Shown: positions 7,912 to 16,472, counted from the first letter of the stretch. The stretch is DNA of 30,314 nt from JBBSMX01 sp038232935 (GCA_038232935.1 JBBSMX010000039.1:1-30314); one strand, 5' to 3'. A program made the numbers and translations. The notes: generated by a model not told the origin, from the letters alone.

Positions 7912-8046
7912 GGGCGAAAACTACGGCAACGAGGGGGAGCGGCGGGAGCCCCCGCAGCGGATTCTCGTGCGTGCCCTTCCATTTGTCGGTAGCGCTTCCG
8001 ATACTTGTGGGTTCGCTACCATCTCCTTCGCCTTCCCCCGAACTCC

Positions 8047-9321
8047 ATGCCCACGATCGTCCAGGAACGCCCCAAAGTCTCTGCCTACGAAATCGCCACG
8101 GCCAACTTCAACCGCGCTGCCGACGTGATCGGGCTCGAAGACGAGTGGCGCACGCTCGTCCGCCGCCCGTTCCGCGAGATGAAAGTGGAGGTCCCGCTTC
8201 ACATGGAGGACGGCTCGCTGCGGACGTACACCGGCTACCGCATCCAGCACAACGGCGCGCGCGGCCCGTTCAAAGGCGGCATCCGGTTCTCCCCGCTCGT
8301 AGACGCCGACGAGGTCCGCGCCCTCGCCGAGATGATGACGTACAAGACCGCCCTCGTGGACATCCCGTTCGGCGGCGGCAAAGGCGGCATCGACGTCGAC
8401 CCGCGCGAGCTGACGAAGCGCGAACTGGAGCAGCTCACCCGGCGCTACATCTCGCGCATCCACCTCATCCTCGGACCGAACCGCGACGTGCCGGCCCCGG
8501 ACCTCGGCTCGAACGCGCAGGTGATGGCGTGGATCGTGGACCAGTACGGGCGGCAGCACGGGCACTCGCCCGCCGTCGTGACGGGCAAGCCGCTGGAACT
8601 CGGCGGCTCACCGGGCCGCGAGGCCGCGACCGGGCGCGGCGTGATGATCTGCACGCTCGAAGCCGCCGACGACCTCGGCATGGAGGTGAAGGACCTCCGC
8701 GTCGCCGTGCAGGGGTTCGGGAACGTCGGGATGCACGCGGCGCTCCTGCTCGACGCGAAAGGGGCGAAGGTCGTGGCCGTGTCCGACGTGTCCGGCGGGC
8801 TCTTCTGCGGCGACGGGCTCGACGTCCAGGCCATCCGCGCGTACAAAGACAGCCAGGACCACGGCACGATCAGGGGCTACGCCGCGCCCGGCGTCGAGAA
8901 CGTCTCCCACGCCGACTTCATGGGCGTCGATTGCAACGTGCTGATCCCAGCGGCCGTCGAGTCGGCTATCAACGCCGAGAACGTCGACGGCGTGAAGGCG
9001 AAGCTCGTCGTGGAGGGGGCCAATCTCCCCGTCACGCCCGAGGCCGACGAGCGGCTGAATGCGCGCGGCGTGCTCGTCGTGCCGGATATCCTCGCGAACG
9101 CGGGCGGCGTCACGGTGTCGTACTTCGAGTGGTCGCAGAACTTCCAGCAGTTCCGCTGGAGCGAGGACCTCGTCAACCAGCGACTCGAGGAGATCATGCT
9201 GACGGCGTACCGCACCGTGCGCAACCGCGCCCACCACTACGACGTGACGCTCCGCGTCGGCGCGTTCGCCGTCGCCATCGAGCGGGTCGTCAGCGCGGAG
9301 AAGCTGCGCGGAACGCTTTAG
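8047..9321 (+). CDS. gdhA: Glutamate dehydrogenase (Glu/Leu/Phe/Val family)
   Basis: This cytoplasmic enzyme interconverts glutamate with 2-oxoglutarate and ammonia. The protein from the ATG at 8047 has 424 residues, the length of hexameric GDHs. It shows the dimerisation and substrate block YRIQHNGARGPFKGGIRF, PFGGGKGGIDVDP with the catalytic Lys region, GPNRDVPAPDLGSNAQ, GKPLELGGSPGREAATGRG, and the Rossmann motif VQGFGNVGMHAA for the dinucleotide. The C-terminal NAGGVTVSYFEWSQN is also characteristic. The frame is open 14 codons further upstream, but that part is not family-like, so the ATG before PTIVQERP is preferred. The gene is divergent from the RpiB-like gene and convergent with the EnvC-like gene. 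Cofactor preference cannot be stated. Confidence 0.95.
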   Translation: MPTIVQERPKVSAYEIATANFNRAADVIGLEDEWRTLVRRPFREMKVEVPLHMEDGSLRTYTGYRIQHNGARGPFKGGIRFSPLVDADEVRALAEMMTYKTALVDIPFGGGKGGIDVDPRELTKRELEQLTRRYISRIHLILGPNRDVPAPDLGSNAQVMAWIVDQYGRQHGHSPAVVTGKPLELGGSPGREAATGRGVMICTLEAADDLGMEVKDLRVAVQGFGNVGMHAALLLDAKGAKVVAVSDVSGGLFCGDGLDVQAIRAYKDSQDHGTIRGYAAPGVENVSHADFMGVDCNVLIPAAVESAINAENVDGVKAKLVVEGANLPVTPEADERLNARGVLVVPDILANAGGVTVSYFEWSQNFQQFRWSEDLVNQRLEEIMLTAYRTVRNRAHHYDVTLRVGAFAVAIERVVSAEKLRGTL

Positions 9322-9322
9322 A

Positions 9323-9414
9323 AAGGGTAAGGTGTGAAGGGTAAAGGGTGAATACGGAAGCGGCGTTCTTCTGCGCTGCGACCTGATTTACCCTTTTCAG
9401 CTCACCTTTTCCGT
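9323..9414. repeat. Opposed heptamer-periodic repeats between convergent genes
   Basis: The gap between gdhA and the EnvC-like gene holds degenerate 7-base units on the left (AAGGGTA, AGGTGTG, AAGGGTA, AAGGGTG at 9323-9350). Opposed units follow on the right (TTTACCC, TTTTCAG, CTCACCT, TTTCCGT at 9387-9414). The two blocks are roughly reverse complementary and could form a long imperfect hairpin serving both convergent transcripts. The strict 7-base spacing is seen directly; a terminator role is inference. Confidence 0.65.
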
Positions 9415-10712
9415 CATTTCCGTTGGAGCCACGCGGCGGGGTCCACGGCCTCGCTCTGGGCGAAGAGGCCGAAGAACATCCCCGCGCCGAGGGGGTCGTC
9501 GGCCGTGCCGGCGCGGGCGATGCCTTCGCCGGCGCGGACGCTTTGCCCCTGCTGCACGTTCACGGACGAGAGGTTGGCGTAGACCGTCGCGTAGTCGCCG
9601 TGGGAGAGCATGACGCAGGTCCCGTAGCCCGGCATCGCGAAGATCCGCTCCACCCGCCCGTCGAACACGGCGCGGATTGGGGCTGTCGGGGTCGTGGAAA
9701 TCTCGATGCCGATGCTGCGCGTCTTCGTGCCGTAAACGGGGTGCGTGCGCGTTCCGAACGTGCCGGTGATGACGCCCGCGGCCGGCCATGGCAGCTTTCC
9801 TTTGTTCTGCCGGAACGAGCCGGTCAGCTCGACGAAGGCGGACTCGGCCGCCTCGGCGGCCCGCGTCGCCGCTGCGTTGTTCGTGCGACGTGCCGCCTCG
9901 GTCTCTCGCCGCCGGGCTGCTTCGGCCGCGGCGATCATCTCCTGAATCCGCGATTCGAGCCGGCTCATGTCCTGCTGGCGCTGCTGGAGCTCGGACTGGA
10001 GGCCGGTGCGCTTCTGCTGGAGCGTGGTCACGAGCGAGGCCCGCTCGGTCTTGCGCCGGGCGAGAGCCTGCTGCTCCGTCCTGCTCTCCGCCAGCAGCGT
10101 CTGGATGCGCGCCGCCGACGAGTCGAGCGCGGCCTGCCGGTCGGTCATCTCCTGCTGCGTCGCGGCGATCTGGTCGAGCTTCCGCCGACGCTGCTGCGTG
10201 AAGCGCTGGAGGTAGCGGGTGCGGACGATCATCTTGTTGATGGACCCGGCCGAGAGGATCAGCGCGAGGTCGCCGGTGCGGCCCCGCATGTAGGCGTTGC
10301 GGGCGTGGCCTGCGTACTCCTCTTTGAGTTCGGCGAGGTCCGTTTCGAGCTGGGCCATCGAGCGCTGGATGCCGAGGGCCTCGCTGCTGAGCACGGTCTG
10401 CCGCTCCCGGTACGACGCGATCAGCGCCTCGCGAACGGCGATCTCGCGGTCGAGTTCGTGGAGGGCGGTGGTGGCATCCGTCTCCTCGCGGCGGGTGCGC
10501 GTGAGCAGGCGTTCATACTCCGCGATCTGCGCTTTCAGCTCGCTGAGGCGCTTCTCGGCCGCCTGCCGCTCGGCATCCTGCGCGGCGGCGGGGGACGCGA
10601 CGAGGAGGAGGAGCACCAAGAGTAGGGGCGAAGCGTGCTTCGCCCACACAGCGTTCCTCAGAGCGGGCAGCGAGCGGGATAGACTAGTCGAGGCGTCGGA
10701 CGTCGGCATCAC
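9414..10712 (-). CDS. EnvC-like murein hydrolase activator (coiled coil plus degenerate LytM domain)
   Basis: A 432-residue exported protein. After the signal (hydrophobic LLLVLLLLVASPAAAQ) comes a long coiled coil (about residues 45-285, rich in Glu, Gln, Arg and Leu). A C-terminal M23/LytM domain follows from about residue 310 (VITGTFGTRTHPVYGTK to AAWLQRK). The catalytic LytM histidines and aspartate are not retained: the HxGID site reads SIGIEIS, HxH near SHGDYATVYANL has only the first His, and the last HxE region reads MFFGLF. This matches EnvC/NlpD-type proteins, which activate amidases rather than cut murein. The ATGs at 10712 and 10709 overlap the upstream lipoprotein gene. A palindromic repeat lies inside the N-terminal codons, and a GTG at 10649 would give a cleaner signal peptide. 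Confidence 0.88.
   Translation of the reverse strand: MMPTSDASTSLSRSLPALRNAVWAKHASPLLLVLLLLVASPAAAQDAERQAAEKRLSELKAQIAEYERLLTRTRREETDATTALHELDREIAVREALIASYRERQTVLSSEALGIQRSMAQLETDLAELKEEYAGHARNAYMRGRTGDLALILSAGSINKMIVRTRYLQRFTQQRRRKLDQIAATQQEMTDRQAALDSSAARIQTLLAESRTEQQALARRKTERASLVTTLQQKRTGLQSELQQRQQDMSRLESRIQEMIAAAEAARRRETEAARRTNNAAATRAAEAAESAFVELTGSFRQNKGKLPWPAAGVITGTFGTRTHPVYGTKTRSIGIEISTTPTAPIRAVFDGRVERIFAMPGYGTCVMLSHGDYATVYANLSSVNVQQGQSVRAGEGIARAGTADDPLGAGMFFGLFAQSEAVDPAAWLQRK
10622..10649. repeat. GTAGGGGC-ended palindrome inside the EnvC-like signal-peptide region
   Basis: GGGCGAAGC (10626-10634), spacer GT, then GCTTCGCCC (10637-10645), preceded by GTA. It begins with the same GTAGGGGC as the palindrome at 4774-4802. 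On the minus strand it encodes the WAKHASPLL part of the EnvC-like N-terminus or, if the GTG at 10649 is the real start, falls at the very beginning of the gene. Confidence 0.75.
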
Positions 10713-11457
10713 CGGGGGAGAAGGGGAAGGCGAGGGTTGGGGGGTTCAGCGTGAGCTTGCGATGCTCGATGGTCAGCCGAGCCTCGGACTGGGGGTTCCA
10801 GACCTCGACCCGGCGCGGCAAGATCCGCCCGTCGATCACGTCGAACGCAGAGAACGTACGCTCGTCGTAGAGCACGCCGTCGACGAACCCCTGGTAGCGG
10901 ACCGTCCGCCAAGAGGCCGGATCGACGGTGAAAACCCGCGTCGCTTGGGCGTCGGTGAGCTGGTACGCCTCTCCGGTGGCGCGGATCATCCACCCCTCGC
11001 TGGTGGGGCGGAGCGTGCCGAGGAGGGTAGCGAACAGCTCGGCAGTGCTGAACGAGACGGGGAGGAACGCAGCGGCGGCGCTCACCGGGCCGAGGTAGAG
11101 CCGGTCGTGCAGCTTGTCGAGTACTTTGAAGCTGTCGGGGGTTGCGAGGGCGCGGGCGACCTCGATGCTGAGCGGGCCGCGCGCCGAAGCCCAGAGGGTA
11201 TCGGCCGCCCGCTGGCGGATCGTGGCGGAGAGGTCGGCATCGCGGTCCGGGGTGCGGACTTTGATTTCGGCCTGACTCGAAAAGGCGGTGATCGAGTCCG
11301 CCGCTGCCGTCGCTGCCATCAGGGCGAGCACCTGCTCGGCGGAGTGGTTCGGGAACTCGGCGGGCGCGGCGAGGTCGGGCGCGTTGCGGACGAGTGGCCC
11401 GGACGAGCAGCCCGCGACGAACAGGAAAGCAGTGCAGCAGAGCAGGAAAAGGCGCAA
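10684..11457 (-). CDS. DUF4292 outer-membrane lipoprotein (LolB-like)
   Basis: A 257-residue lipoprotein with the lipobox FVAGC (Cys17) after a hydrophobic signal, so it should be lipid-anchored in the outer membrane or periplasm. The body shows the DUF4292 pattern: a stretch with SSQAEIKVRTPDRDADLS, then ARGPLSIEVARALATPDSF, KLHDRLYLGPVS and the C-terminal beta strands RVEVWNPQSEARLTIEHRK. The fold is related to LolA/LolB-type lipid carriers, and a lipoprotein or lipid-handling role is inferred from that. Its place between a TPR protein and an EnvC-like gene is a recurrent arrangement in Bacteroidota. The stop lies 29 bases inside the longest form of the EnvC-like gene, so the two are probably translated together. 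Confidence 0.87.
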   Translation of the reverse strand: MRLFLLCCTAFLFVAGCSSGPLVRNAPDLAAPAEFPNHSAEQVLALMAATAAADSITAFSSQAEIKVRTPDRDADLSATIRQRAADTLWASARGPLSIEVARALATPDSFKVLDKLHDRLYLGPVSAAAAFLPVSFSTAELFATLLGTLRPTSEGWMIRATGEAYQLTDAQATRVFTVDPASWRTVRYQGFVDGVLYDERTFSAFDVIDGRILPRRVEVWNPQSEARLTIEHRKLTLNPPTLAFPFSPGDADVRRLD

Positions 11458-11573
11458 CGAAAAAATGGTTTAGCGGTGAGTGCACGAGCGCGTGGCCCAG
11501 CCGGTCGTCCGAATAAACGGGCCGGGGTGCAGGAGAAGTATAGCTCGCGCGACCACGGAGGCTCCGCGCCGAC

Positions 11574-13280
11574 TCACGGCGCGCTGCCGCCGAGCTTCTC
11601 CCGGAGTTGCTCGCTGTCGGGCGCGAGTTCGAGCGCGGCCTGCCAATGGCGACGGGCCTCATCGCGGTGACCTCGGGCTGCCTCGGCATCGCCGAGATGT
11701 TCGAGCAGCACGGCGGTCGGCTCGCCCGCGGCGACGGCTTTCGTCAGCCACTCGACGGCCGCGTCGTATTCGCCGCGTGCAAAATGCACCCAGCCGAGCG
11801 TGTCGAGGTACGACGCGTTCTGCCCTTCGAGTTCGACGGCGCGGCGGGCCATCGAGCGGGCCTCGTCGAGGCGCTCGCCGCGGCCGGCGAGGACGTAGGC
11901 GTAGTTGTTCAGCGCGAGCGCGTTGTCGGCGTTCAGCTCGAGGGCTTCAGCGTAGGCCGCGTCGGCGCGGTCGGGCTCGGCGAGTCGGGAGTAGAGCAGG
12001 CCGAGGTCGGCGAGGAGGGCGCTGCGTTCGCGGTCGTCGTCGGGTGCCTCGTCTTCGAGCACGGCGAGGGCTTCGTCGAGGAGGCGGAGCGCCGCGCGGT
12101 CATCGCCGGCTTCGGTGTGGGCGATGGCGGCGATGCGGACGAGCGCGTACTGGCCGGGGAAGAGCAGCATCGCCTCGGCGGCGGCGTCGAGGGCGGCGGC
12201 GGTGTCGCCGGAGCGGAGGTGGGCGGCGACGAGTTGCGCCCACGCGGTCGGGTTGCGCGGGTCGTCGGCGAGGGCGCGGGCGAGGGCGTCGGCGGCGGCG
12301 GCCCAGTCCTCGGCGCGGTAGCGGAGGTCGCCGAGCATGAGGAGGGCCGAGCCGTCCGTCGCTCCGGCCGCGACAGCGGATTCGAGCAGGCGGCGGGCCG
12401 TCGCGGCGGCGGCCGGGTCTTCGTCGATGCGGAGGTAGAGGGCGGCGGCCTGTCCGAGCACGGCCTCGGGCGAGGTCGCCGCGTCGCCGAGCGCGCTCAT
12501 CAGGGCTTCGGCGCGGGCATCGTCGCCCTGCGCGCGGTACAGCTCGGCGAGCCGGAGGAGCGCGTCCGCGTCGCCGGGCCGTTCGGTGAGGAGGGCTTCG
12601 AGCGTGGACACGGCGGCGTCGGTGCGGCCGGCCTCGTCGTAGAGGTCGGCGAGCTCGCGGCGGAGCGTGGCGTTGGCCGGGTCGAGGTCCACGAGGGCTT
12701 CCACCGTGCGGATCGCGCCCGCCGTATCGCCCTGCCGCTGGTAGATCGCGAGCATCCGCGTTCGCACCGCCCCGCTCTCGCCGACGTAGTCGAGCACCCG
12801 TTCGTAGGTGGCGAGGGCGTCGTCGAACCGCCCGCTTTGCTGCTGGACGCGGGCGAGCGCCGTGAGGGCCGGGAGGTCGTTCGGGGCGAGCGCGAGCAGG
12901 CGCTGGTACGTCCCCATCGCCGCGTCGTATTCTCCGGCCGCGAGCTGGAGGCCGGCGAGGTGGCGGTACGTGCTGGCCTCGTCCGGGTCGGCTTCGACGG
13001 CGCGGGTGGCGAAGTAGATCGCCGTGGCGAGATCGCCCTGCGCTTCGTGGGCTTCGGCGAGGGCGGAGAGGATGGCCCCTTCGCCGGGTCGCATCTGCAA
13101 CGCGCGCTCGTACTGTTCGATGGCGTCGTCGTAGTCCCCGAGGTAGGCCCGCGTCATGCCACGGACGAACGCCTGCTCCGCCCGCATTGCGAGCGTCGTG
13201 TCGCTGACGGCTTGCTTCTGCGCGACGGACGGACCCGCGAGCAGGACGGTGAGCGCTAGGAGGAGCGAGAGTCTGAGCAT
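11574..13280 (-). CDS. Exported tetratricopeptide-repeat protein
   Basis: A 568-residue protein with an N-terminal signal peptide (LLALTVLLAGPSVAQ, cleavage near residue 20). It is otherwise built of about 13-14 TPR units from residue 28 to the end; examples are AYLGDYDDAIEQYERALQM and ALALNNYAYVLAGRGERLDE. There is no enzymatic domain. TPR proteins of this layout act as periplasmic or outer-membrane scaffolds. This one starts the minus-strand cluster continued by the DUF4292 lipoprotein and the EnvC-like activator, suggesting a shared envelope or cell-wall role. The 116 bases between it and the lipoprotein gene hold no other gene that I can see. Confidence 0.9.
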   Translation of the reverse strand: MLRLSLLLALTVLLAGPSVAQKQAVSDTTLAMRAEQAFVRGMTRAYLGDYDDAIEQYERALQMRPGEGAILSALAEAHEAQGDLATAIYFATRAVEADPDEASTYRHLAGLQLAAGEYDAAMGTYQRLLALAPNDLPALTALARVQQQSGRFDDALATYERVLDYVGESGAVRTRMLAIYQRQGDTAGAIRTVEALVDLDPANATLRRELADLYDEAGRTDAAVSTLEALLTERPGDADALLRLAELYRAQGDDARAEALMSALGDAATSPEAVLGQAAALYLRIDEDPAAAATARRLLESAVAAGATDGSALLMLGDLRYRAEDWAAAADALARALADDPRNPTAWAQLVAAHLRSGDTAAALDAAAEAMLLFPGQYALVRIAAIAHTEAGDDRAALRLLDEALAVLEDEAPDDDRERSALLADLGLLYSRLAEPDRADAAYAEALELNADNALALNNYAYVLAGRGERLDEARSMARRAVELEGQNASYLDTLGWVHFARGEYDAAVEWLTKAVAAGEPTAVLLEHLGDAEAARGHRDEARRHWQAALELAPDSEQLREKLGGSAP

Positions 13281-13381
13281 GAGCGAAGGGGGACGTTCGG
13301 CGGGATCTTAACGCGTGACGCTACAAAAGTTCAGTGCAGAGTAATTTAGGCACGTCGGGAGGGAGCGCCGGACGCGGCGCG

Positions 13382-13476
13382 GTTTCTGGTTTCGCGTTTC
13401 CGGTTTGCCTGCGTCGAGGCTTCGCGTTGCCTGTGCACCATCTCCCGACTCCCGACTCCCGACTCCTGTCTCCCAA
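13382..13476. repeat. Two heptamer tandem arrays upstream of the YfcC-type gene
   Basis: Four units of GTTTCNG type (GTTTCTG, GTTTCGC, GTTTCCG, GTTTGCC) occupy 13382-13409. Five units of CTCCCGA type (CTCCCGA three times, then CTCCTGT and CTCCCAA) occupy 13442-13476 and end eight bases before the ATG at 13484. The exact 7-base period recalls the short tandemly repeated sequences known from cyanobacterial genomes. Confidence 0.75.
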
Positions 13477-13483
13477 CCTCTCT

Positions 13484-14944
13484 ATGAAGCTCACCCGATT
13501 CAAGGCCCCGGACACGACGCTCATCATCTTCTCGATCATCGTCCTCGCGGCCATCCTCACGTGGCTGCTGCCGGCCGGCGCGTACGAGAAGACCGAGCTC
13601 ATGGTGGAGGGCGCGGGGATGCGCGAGGTCGTGGTCCCCGGCTCGTACCACACGGTCGCGCGGGCCTTCGACGGAGCGGGGGACCGGCTGCTCCACACGG
13701 TTGCCATCATCCTGCAAGCTCCGATCCTCGGCTTCATCGACGAGGACGCCGCGCCGATCATCGCGTTCGTCCTCCTCATCGGCGGGGCGTTCGCCGTGCT
13801 CCAGCAGACGGGGGCCGTCGAGACCTCGCTCCGGCGGCTCGTCCGGGCCTCGCAGCGGTCCCGTGCGGTCGAGGTGCTGACAATCCCGCTCTTCATGGTG
13901 CTGTTCTCACTCGGGGGGGCCGTCTTCGGGATGTCGGAGGAAACGATCCCGTTCATCCTCATTTTCGTCCCGCTCGCGCTCGCGCTCGGCTACGACTCCA
14001 TCACCGGCGTGGCGATCCCGTTCTTGGGAGCAGCGGCGGGGTTTGCCGGGGCGTTCCTCAATCCATTTACCGTCGGCGTGGCGCAGGGGATCGCGGCGGT
14101 CCCGCTCTTCTCCGGTATCGGGTTCCGCATCGGGCTCTGGGTCGTGGTGACAGTGGTGACGGTGGCGTTTGTCATGTGGCACGCCACGCGGGTTAAGGCC
14201 GATCCGACACGGAGCCCCACGTTCGAGATCGACGAGAAGAAGCGGCACGAGGGGCTGCACCTCGATGCCGAAGGGGAGATCGAACGGCTGACGGGGCGGC
14301 AACAGGCCGTGCTCGCTATTTTCTTCGCGGGCATCGGCGTGCTCGTCTTCGGTGTGCTCACGTACCAGTGGTACATCATCGAGATCGCGGCGCTCTTCGT
14401 CGCGCTCGGCCTCGCGATGGGGGCCGTCGGCGGGCTCGGGGCGAACGGGACGGCGCGGGCGTTCATGGACGGCGCGCGCGACCTCGTCGCGACGGCCATC
14501 ATCATCGGGCTCGCGCGCGGCATCCTCGTCGTGATGCAGGACGGGCAGATCATCGACACCGTCCTCCACGCCCTCGCCTCCGGGCTCGAAGGGACCGGCT
14601 CGGTCGTGGCGGCGATGGCGATGTTCGGCGCGCAGACCGTGATCAATTTCTTCGTCCCGAGCGGGAGCGGGCAGGCCGCGCTCACGATGCCGCTGATGGC
14701 TCCGCTCTCGGACCTCGTGGACGTCTCGCGGCAGACGGCAGTCCTTGCTTTCCAGATGGGCGACGGGTTTACGAACATGATCATCCCGACGAGCGCCGTA
14801 CTGATGGGCGCGCTTACGCTCGGCGGGGTGCCGTGGCAGAAGTGGGCGCGGTGGGTGCTTCCGCTCCAGATCGGGCTGTTCGTGCTCGGGCTCGTCGCGC
14901 TCGCCATCGCCGTCGTCAGCGGGTGGGGCGTGGCAACCAGTTGA
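13484..14944 (+). CDS. YfcC-family membrane transporter
   Basis: An inner-membrane protein of 486 residues with roughly 12 hydrophobic segments. Diagnostic stretches are TLIIFSIIVLAAILTWLLPA at the start, the conserved GGAVFGMSEETIPFIL and FLGAAAGFAGAFLNPFTVGV in the middle, and NFFVPSGSGQAALTMPLMAP in the C-terminal half. These match the YfcC/DcuC-like family (IT superfamily), annotated variously as C4-dicarboxylate or basic amino-acid carriers; the substrate is not decidable here. A large cytoplasmic loop with many charged residues lies around residues 230-265. The ATG at 13484 is chosen because the 50 codons before it are repeat-derived and not family sequence. The gene stands alone, divergent from the TPR gene. 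Confidence 0.9.
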   Translation: MKLTRFKAPDTTLIIFSIIVLAAILTWLLPAGAYEKTELMVEGAGMREVVVPGSYHTVARAFDGAGDRLLHTVAIILQAPILGFIDEDAAPIIAFVLLIGGAFAVLQQTGAVETSLRRLVRASQRSRAVEVLTIPLFMVLFSLGGAVFGMSEETIPFILIFVPLALALGYDSITGVAIPFLGAAAGFAGAFLNPFTVGVAQGIAAVPLFSGIGFRIGLWVVVTVVTVAFVMWHATRVKADPTRSPTFEIDEKKRHEGLHLDAEGEIERLTGRQQAVLAIFFAGIGVLVFGVLTYQWYIIEIAALFVALGLAMGAVGGLGANGTARAFMDGARDLVATAIIIGLARGILVVMQDGQIIDTVLHALASGLEGTGSVVAAMAMFGAQTVINFFVPSGSGQAALTMPLMAPLSDLVDVSRQTAVLAFQMGDGFTNMIIPTSAVLMGALTLGGVPWQKWARWVLPLQIGLFVLGLVALAIAVVSGWGVATS

Positions 14945-15112
14945 CGGTGGGCATGGCCTTCTGTCCATCGTTAACTGGAACGGGGCTTGCATATGTGAGA
15001 CCGTAACGCAATCTTAACAGCGTTCCGCACGTTAACCTCCTCTCCTTCCCGCCGTGGGTGCCGCCGGTCTACAGGCCGACCAGCATTCGCTACACTCCCA
15101 ACCGACTCCGAC

Positions 15113-15565
15113 ATGACCAAGCTGCTGAAACCAGGCTTCTTCGCTCTGATCGCTCTGCTTCTTTTCTCCGCTGCCTCCTACGCGCAGAGCCCCGTGGGCA
15201 TGTGGCGCACGATCGATGACGAGACCGGCGAGCCGAAGTCCGTCGTCCAGATCTACGAGCAGGACGGCGAGCTCTACGGCAAGATTGCGAAGATCCTCCC
15301 CGCGGGCCGCTCCTCCATCTGCGACGTCTGCGAGGGCGAGTACGAAGGCAAAGACCTCATCGGGGCCGTCATCCTCAAGGGCATGGAGAAGGACGGCGAC
15401 GAGTGGGACGACGGCAAGATCACGGACCCGAAGAACGGGAAGACCTACAGTGCGAAGATGTCGTTGAAGGACGCGAACACGCTCGAAGTGCGCGGCTTCA
15501 TCAAGGTGCCGCTGATGGGCAGTTCGCTCGGCCGCACGCAGACGTGGTACCGCGTCACGTCCTGA
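15113..15565 (+). CDS. Exported DUF2147 protein
   Basis: A 150-residue protein with a signal peptide (LIALLLFSAASYAQS, cleavage after about residue 24) and the DUF2147 fold. The body starts PVGMWRTIDDETGEPKS with VVQIYEQDGELYGKI. It continues with a two-cysteine insert (ICDVCEG), then DPKNGKTYSAKMSL, and ends with GSSLGRTQTWYR. DUF2147 proteins are small periplasmic beta barrels of unknown biochemical role. The two cysteines could form a disulfide. A strong intrinsic terminator follows 35 bases after the stop, so this is likely a single-gene transcript. The 168 bases before it hold no gene. Confidence 0.92.
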   Translation: MTKLLKPGFFALIALLLFSAASYAQSPVGMWRTIDDETGEPKSVVQIYEQDGELYGKIAKILPAGRSSICDVCEGEYEGKDLIGAVILKGMEKDGDEWDDGKITDPKNGKTYSAKMSLKDANTLEVRGFIKVPLMGSSLGRTQTWYRVTS

Positions 15566-15599
15566 GCCCGTGTGAGTCAGATTTTTTTGCCCTGCCGAG

Positions 15600-15637
15600 G
15601 GCGGCCCGCGCGCCCTGTTGCGCGGGCCGCCTTTTTT
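15600..15637 (+). terminator. Rho-independent terminator after the DUF2147 gene
   Basis: A perfect 12-bp stem, GGCGGCCCGCGC (15600-15611) with GCGCGGGCCGCC (15620-15631), has an 8-base loop and is followed directly by six T residues (15632-15637). It lies 35 bases after the DUF2147 stop. Confidence 0.93.
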
Positions 15638-15817
15638 GTATACTCACGGCCGACGTACCACGCTATCCCTACGCACGCCCCGAGCCGGAGGCCCCAGGAC
15701 ACGTTCCACGTGCGGCTCCGCCCCCTCGGCCAGACCTAAGAGCGTCTTCCCAACACCAGCTTCCGACATCTGCATCGTCCGCCAGAGCCCGGCATCGTCC
15801 GGTGGGAAGAGGAGCGT

Positions 15818-16327
15818 ATGAGCGCCCTCAGCGGACACGTCCTCGTCCTGAATCAGGACTACCGCGCCCTCAGCGTGTGCAGCGTCGAGCGTGCCGTGGT
15901 GCTCCTATGGCTCCGCAAGGTGGAGCTCGTCCACGCCCGCGAGGACCGGATGCTCCACTCGGCGCGGGCGCTGCACCCGTGGCCGAGCATCGTTCGGCTC
16001 AAGGTCTACGTTCACGTCCCCTACAAGCGGATCATGCTCTCGCGGAAGAACGTGCTGCGCCGCGACAGCCATCGCTGCCAGTACTGCCGCAGCCACGACC
16101 GGCTCACGATCGACCACGTCCTGCCGAAGTCGCGCGGCGGCAAGGATACGTGGGAGAACCTCGTCGCTGCATGCGTGCCCTGCAATAACCGGAAGGGGAA
16201 CCGTACGCCGGAGGAAGCGGGCATGACGCTGCTCCGCAAGCCGTTCCGCCCCAGCCACGTCATGTTCATCCGCGACTACATCGGCCGGCTAGACGACCAA
16301 TGGAAACCGTACCTTTTTTTAGCGTGA
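15818..16327 (+). CDS. HNH endonuclease family protein
   Basis: A 169-residue cytoplasmic protein. The first 80 residues (GHVLVLNQDYRALSVCSVER, then RAVVLLWLRKVELVH) are the characteristic leader of a widespread stand-alone HNH family. The nuclease motif follows: CQYC (Cys87, Cys90), LTIDHVLPKSRGG with His100, WENLVAACVPCNNRKGNRT with Asn114, Cys119, Cys122, Asn124 and Lys126. The two CxxC pairs would bind a structural zinc, and the His and Asn residues form the beta-beta-alpha-metal active site. Such proteins are common in Bacteroidota, Cyanobacteria and Actinobacteria, and their role is undefined (repair, recombination or defence). It is not beside any obvious partner. Between the preceding terminator and this gene (15638-15817) I see nothing further. 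Confidence 0.92.
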   Translation: MSALSGHVLVLNQDYRALSVCSVERAVVLLWLRKVELVHAREDRMLHSARALHPWPSIVRLKVYVHVPYKRIMLSRKNVLRRDSHRCQYCRSHDRLTIDHVLPKSRGGKDTWENLVAACVPCNNRKGNRTPEEAGMTLLRKPFRPSHVMFIRDYIGRLDDQWKPYLFLA

Positions 16328-16382
16328 TGGCAGGGCCGTCGTGTGAGGAATGTGGGAGGTTCGGCGGTGGGGCGAACGGGTT

Positions 16383-16472
16383 GATGCGTGATGCGTGACA
16401 CGTGATGTTTGCCTCGCCGTTCGTCTCTCCTTTGGGACAGGCACCCTCACGCATCACTCGTCACGCATCACG
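16383..16472. repeat. Opposed heptamer arrays upstream of a small membrane-protein gene
   Basis: Left block GATGCGT, GATGCGT, GACACGT, GATGTTT (16383-16410); right block CACGCAT, CACTCGT, CACGCAT (16448-16468). The blocks are reverse complementary and could fold into a long hairpin. The right block ends 7 bases before the ATG at 16476, so it may influence translation or act as the terminator of the HNH gene. Confidence 0.75.

Noticed and set aside
11607..13259. 550-codon open frame antisense to the TPR gene
   Set aside because: The minus strand encodes regular TPR units with a signal peptide. The plus-strand frame is a compositional mirror of those repeats.
13907..14992. Long minus-strand frame antisense to the YfcC-type transporter
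   Set aside because: It is Arg/His/Pro/Asp-rich and hydrophilic, the usual mirror of a membrane-protein gene.
15638..15817. Small gene between the terminator and the HNH gene
   Set aside because: Short frames on both strands have no conserved pattern and no initiation signal; nothing can be supported.
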